A stretch of DNA of 64,000 nucleotides, taken from positions 16,960 through 80,959 of the forward strand of contig DWZO01000043.1 of NCBI GenBank assembly GCA_019117525.1, given 5' to 3'. Made by a program: the position numbers and the translations under genes. Under the pieces are notes generated by a model. That model made no database searches. It saw only the letters and a list, made by a program, of their open reading frames with translations, and was not told where the DNA came from. The DNA is from Allocoprobacillus merdigallinarum. GTDB taxonomy: Bacteria; Bacillota_I; Bacilli_A; Erysipelotrichales; Coprobacillaceae. This document shows positions 60,971 through 64,000 of this stretch, piece after piece (the stretch's first letter is position 1; each line of letters starts with the position of its first letter).

Positions 60971-62333
60971 AGAATTCATTGAAAGCAAGATGAATGTTCC
61001 AGATATGAAGGGGATTACAGTCAATGAAGATGAACTGAATGATGTTTTATTTGATTACCAGAAAGCAATCGTAAAGAAAGCGCTAGAGAAGAAAAAATAT
61101 TGTCTATTTGAAGCATGTGGAATGGGAAAGACATTGCAGCAGTTGGAATGGGCTCATCATGTTTCAATTCATACAGATAAGCCCGTTATCATAGTAGCTC
61201 CGCTTGGTGTGACATTGCAGACTGCTAGAGAGGAAGCACCTAAGCTTGGATATGATGTGCATATCATGTATGACTATAAGGTGCATGATGGAATTAACAT
61301 CATCAACTATGAACAGCTTGATCATATTGACTGTTCTGTATTTGGTGGAGTCGTTCTTGATGAATCAAGCATACTCAAGAATTTCACAGGAAAGATGAGA
61401 ATGAGACTGACAGAGAAATTCAGGGATACGGAATATAAGCTATGTTGTTCTGCAACCCCAGCTCCAAATGATTTGATGGAATTATTGAATCATGCTGATT
61501 TTCTAGGCATAACGACAACTGCAAAGGCACTAGCAATATATTTCATCAACGACATGAAGACAGGCTCATATAGATTGAAAGGTCATGCAACAAGGGATTT
61601 CTATAGATGGTGCTGTACGTGGTCAGTCAATATTGAATCACCACGAGATTTAGGATATGAAGCTGATTATTATATTCTGCCAGACTTGAATGAAAAGATT
61701 GAAATCATAGAAATTGATGTGATAGATGATGAATTTGAAAATGGTCTATTTAGAGAGATAGGAACATCAGCAACTTCATTTCACAAGGAAAAGAAAAGAA
61801 CAGCAGATGCAAGAGCAAGGAAATGTGCTGAGATAGCAACAAAGGACAAGGAACAGTACATCATATGGTGCGATACGAATCAGGAAGCAGATCTGCTGAA
61901 AAAATATATACCAGATGCAGTTGAGGTCCGTGGAAGCGATAAGGCATCATTCAAGGAAGATGCTTCCATGTATTTCAAGAATGGTCAGATAAGAGTGCTT
62001 ATATCGAAGCCAAAGATATTCGGATACGGAATGAACTTTCAGAAATGTCATAATGTCATTTTTTGTGGACTTACATATTCATATGAAAACTATTATCAGG
62101 CTTTGAGAAGAATATACAGATTTGGACAGAAGCATGATGTCTTTTCATACATTGTGATTGGATCAACAGAACGACATATCCTTGAAAATATAACAAAGAA
62201 AAGGAAGCAGCAGGAGCTATTGAAGAATAGCATGGATATTTCTGTCAAGGAAATTCAAAAATTGAATTTTGAAGGAAAGGAAGTGAAGAGGGCAGAGGAA
62301 TTTGCAAAAATCGAGATGCCTGATTTCATATGA
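60960..62333 (+). CDS. SNF2/DEAD-type phage helicase
   Basis: 457 residues with two RecA-like domains. Motif I is FEACGMGKTLQQL (Walker A, near 50-62), motif II VVLDESS, motif III CSATPAPND, and the C-terminal motif VI is QALRRIYRFGQKHDVF. This is the phage SNF2-like helicase commonly found in replication modules of Bacillota prophages. ATG 60960 has AAAAGGA about 10 nt upstream. It overlaps the methyltransferase gene by 4 nt. Confidence 0.88.
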   Translation: MEYREFIESKMNVPDMKGITVNEDELNDVLFDYQKAIVKKALEKKKYCLFEACGMGKTLQQLEWAHHVSIHTDKPVIIVAPLGVTLQTAREEAPKLGYDVHIMYDYKVHDGINIINYEQLDHIDCSVFGGVVLDESSILKNFTGKMRMRLTEKFRDTEYKLCCSATPAPNDLMELLNHADFLGITTTAKALAIYFINDMKTGSYRLKGHATRDFYRWCCTWSVNIESPRDLGYEADYYILPDLNEKIEIIEIDVIDDEFENGLFREIGTSATSFHKEKKRTADARARKCAEIATKDKEQYIIWCDTNQEADLLKKYIPDAVEVRGSDKASFKEDASMYFKNGQIRVLISKPKIFGYGMNFQKCHNVIFCGLTYSYENYYQALRRIYRFGQKHDVFSYIVIGSTERHILENITKKRKQQELLKNSMDISVKEIQKLNFEGKEVKRAEEFAKIEMPDFI

Positions 62334-63217
62334 CATACAAGCTATATAATGACGATTGTGTAAACGTATGTTCACAGTTGCCAGATGATTGCATTGATTT
62401 GACAATAACGAGCATACCATTTGCTAATCTGTATACATACAGTGATGATGAACGTGATTTTTCGAACGTTAAGGATTTGAATCAGTTCTTTGAGCAGATG
62501 GATTATTTGATACCGGAGCTTTACAGAATTACAAGACCGGGAAGATCAATAGCATTGCATCTTAAGCAGATACCAACATTCAAGGGACGTGATGGTGCAA
62601 TGGGATTGATTGACTTTAGAGGAAAAGTCATCGAGGCATTCATTCATCATGGTTGGACATATCATGGAGAGATTACAGTATGGACTGATCCGCAGATTGA
62701 AGCGACAAGAACAAAGTCGGCATCAATTCTATGGAATTCATACAAGAAATTCGCAGAAATAACAAGAACAGGGATGCCAGATTATGTTGTGATCATGAGA
62801 AAGACAGAAAGAGAAGATGAATGGGTCCATGTCAATCATGAAAACAATGATGAAGAATTTCATAGATGGACAAGACTGGCAAGTCCGTGCTGGGCTGTAG
62901 GAAATGCAAGTCCAGAGGTCTCAAGAACAAATGTATTGAATACAAAGATTGCCAGAGAGGACAAGGATGAAAAGCACATGACACCATTGCAGTTGGATTT
63001 AATCGAACACCTGATAGGATGGTATACCAACAGAAATGAAGTAGTGCTTGATCCATTTGGAGGTGTCATGAGCGTTCCATATGTTGCTGTAAAGAACGGA
63101 AGAAAGGCAATTGGCATTGAATTAAAGGAAAGCTACTATTTAACAGGTATGAAATATATGAAGGAGCTGACAATGAAAATGAATCAGCCAACATTATTTG
63201 ATATGGAGGGACTATAG
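62330..63217 (+). CDS. DNA methyltransferase (N4/N6 type)
   Basis: 295 residues of the beta-type layout: the catalytic motif comes first as TSIPF (near 26-30, where TSPPY is usual) and the SAM-binding motif last, as VLDPFGGVMSVPYVAVKNGR (near 238-257). No restriction enzyme gene is nearby, so it likely protects phage DNA or marks it. ATGA overlap with the helicase gene. Confidence 0.88.
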   Translation: MTYKLYNDDCVNVCSQLPDDCIDLTITSIPFANLYTYSDDERDFSNVKDLNQFFEQMDYLIPELYRITRPGRSIALHLKQIPTFKGRDGAMGLIDFRGKVIEAFIHHGWTYHGEITVWTDPQIEATRTKSASILWNSYKKFAEITRTGMPDYVVIMRKTEREDEWVHVNHENNDEEFHRWTRLASPCWAVGNASPEVSRTNVLNTKIAREDKDEKHMTPLQLDLIEHLIGWYTNRNEVVLDPFGGVMSVPYVAVKNGRKAIGIELKESYYLTGMKYMKELTMKMNQPTLFDMEGL

Positions 63218-63520
63218 ATGAAAGTGTATATTGCAGGAAAGATAACAGGGAACAAAAACTATGTAGAACAGTTTGAAAAGGCTGAAAAAGTATTGAAAGA
63301 ATTAGGACACGCAGTTATTAACCCTGTTAAAAACATAGGATTCAGTTACAGAGAATATATAGATATGGGATTGAATGAGTTGTCAAAATGCGATGCAATA
63401 TGTCTGCTTGAAAGGTATGAAGAATCTAATGGTGCATTGCTGGAACTTCATTATGCAACGACAGTTGGAATGACAGTCATGCATTTATGTGGTATTGGTC
63501 ATGGAATCAAGAGCTCATAG
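63218..63520 (+). CDS. DUF4406 (nucleoside deoxyribosyltransferase-like) protein
   Basis: 100 residues. MKVYIAGKITGNKNYVEQFE, then CDAICLLERYEESNGALLEL matches DUF4406, a Rossmann-like family related to nucleoside 2-deoxyribosyltransferases and common in phages. Reaction unknown. Directly behind the methyltransferase stop. Confidence 0.82.
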   Translation: MKVYIAGKITGNKNYVEQFEKAEKVLKELGHAVINPVKNIGFSYREYIDMGLNELSKCDAICLLERYEESNGALLELHYATTVGMTVMHLCGIGHGIKSS

Positions 63521-63722
63521 AATCATGATACTCAAACAGGCAACAGTTGAATGCAATCCCATGATCAACAGAAGGACAAGAAGAAAAGCGGCTGTCATAT
63601 ATGAAGATGAGATAGAGGTCGTATTGACAAGAATTGAGGAACTGGAGGCATTCGAGGAAAAATATAGACATATTACAGCAAGGGAGAAAAGACATGAAAC
63701 AAAGAATAATACTGAGATATAG
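63501..63722 (+). CDS. Small phage protein
   Basis: About 73 residues, Arg/Lys-rich N-terminal half and an acidic coiled-coil-like C-terminal half (EDEIEVVLTRIEELEAFEEK). Start uncertain: ATG 63501 inside the DUF4406 gene or ATG 63525; no clear ribosome site for either. Family not recognised. Confidence 0.45.
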   Translation: MESRAHRIMILKQATVECNPMINRRTRRKAAVIYEDEIEVVLTRIEELEAFEEKYRHITAREKRHETKNNTEI

Positions 63723-63900
63723 ATTGAAGAAGGATGTCATTGCTTTGGATACAAAAAACAGAGCAATAAAGCTGAAAAAGGGAACCAGATACTGGATGGA
63801 CAAGAATTCCGGAAACGAGAAAAAGGTTCTTTTATATAAGCATTCGGAAAAGATAGGTGATAGAAGGAGTGGTACTATGTCAAGATTTCGGACAACTTAA
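63694..63900 (+). CDS. Small basic phage protein
   Basis: 68 residues, strongly basic (MKQRIILRYRLKKDVIALDT...), perhaps a small nucleic-acid-binding beta protein. ATG 63694 lies behind AAGGGAG. The last 100 bases of the window hold nothing I can identify. Confidence 0.55.
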   Translation: MKQRIILRYRLKKDVIALDTKNRAIKLKKGTRYWMDKNSGNEKKVLLYKHSEKIGDRRSGTMSRFRTT

Positions 63901-64000
63901 ATTACAGAATTTGTAATAAAAGATGTTTTATTTTGGTTAGTTTGTGCTAATCTGTATTTTTCCTCATATTTGTTAGGTGAATAATATTCACAATGAGAAT

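Larger units (their letters stand above)
54020..64000. mobile_element. Prophage-like element inserted at tRNA-Lys (left part only)
   Basis: From the tRNA 3' end to the window edge every gene is of mobile-element type: integrase pointing at the tRNA, lysogeny module, Cro/CI-type switch, many small genes, Rep, helicase, methyltransferase, DUF4406. Gene density and tight overlaps fit a phage early region. No capsid, terminase, portal or conjugation gene is in view, so prophage, phage satellite and integrative plasmid all remain possible; I favour prophage. The left att is probably in the 3' half of the tRNA; I saw no second copy of that sequence before 64000. Confidence 0.85.

Noticed and set aside
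1..64000. CRISPR arrays, rRNA genes or insertion sequences
   Set aside because: No regularly spaced repeats, rRNA sequence or transposase gene was seen by reading the window.

Overview
The window reads as chromosome from a strictly anaerobic, low-GC Gram-positive gut-type bacterium (Bacillota). An Erysipelotrichia/Coprobacillaceae-like host is my inference from the AT-rich coding, the NADH-linked [FeFe] hydrogenase with rubrerythrin, the FabK-type fatty acid operon and the teichoic-acid genes. I had no database, so taxon and family names rest on recognised motifs and gene order.

Layout. 1-4.8 kb: end of a NADH-dependent [FeFe] hydrogenase operon, an ABC importer lacking its ATPase gene, and rubrerythrin. 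4.9-8.4 kb: a heterodimeric ABC exporter. 8.5-11.7 kb: a DUF975-like membrane protein with proB-proA. 11.8-16.3 kb: a MarR regulator with its own operator and a second heterodimeric ABC exporter. 16.4-26.6 kb: a complete type II fatty acid operon in the order acpP-accB-accC-accD-accA-fabH-fabK-(FabK/nitronate monooxygenase-like)-fabD-fabG-fabF-fabZ, with a palindrome at the start of transcription and an attenuator behind acpP. 26.7-28.3 kb: a lipid-linked polysaccharide flippase on the minus strand. 29-30.4 kb: pyrF-pyrE.

30.5-49.7 kb is a wall-polymer region: TagG/TagH exporter, three large proteins each joining a CDP-glycerol phosphotransferase to a GT4 glycosyltransferase, an acyltransferase, TagD, a GtrA/GtrB/large membrane protein glycosylation trio, a sugar nucleotidyltransferase, an L,D-transpeptidase lipoprotein, a TagB-like primase and a GpsA-TagD fusion. 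Together these can make sn-glycerol-3-phosphate, activate it to CDP-glycerol, build a polymer that probably carries sugar in its backbone, decorate it and export it.

49.8-53.9 kb: a solitary MazF-like toxin, a second DUF975-like protein, a CAAX protease, a PAP2 phosphatase and a membrane-anchored HAD-like protein missing its catalytic residues. A tRNA-Lys(CTT) at 53,962-54,037 is the probable attachment site of a mobile element that fills the rest of the window. The element is prophage-like: tyrosine integrase, lysogeny module with lipoprotein and Cro/CI-type repressor, an oppositely oriented membrane-anchored gene, small early genes, an HUH rolling-circle Rep with an inverted repeat beside it, a second tyrosine recombinase, a SNF2-type helicase, a DNA methyltransferase and a DUF4406 protein. 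Its right end lies outside the window.

Most worth following up: the GpsA-TagD fusion and the three phosphotransferase/glycosyltransferase proteins; the twin UUCCCG-loop hairpins beside the integrase; the HUH Rep with its candidate origin; the two lysogeny-module surface proteins as exclusion candidates; and the catalytically dead HAD protein.
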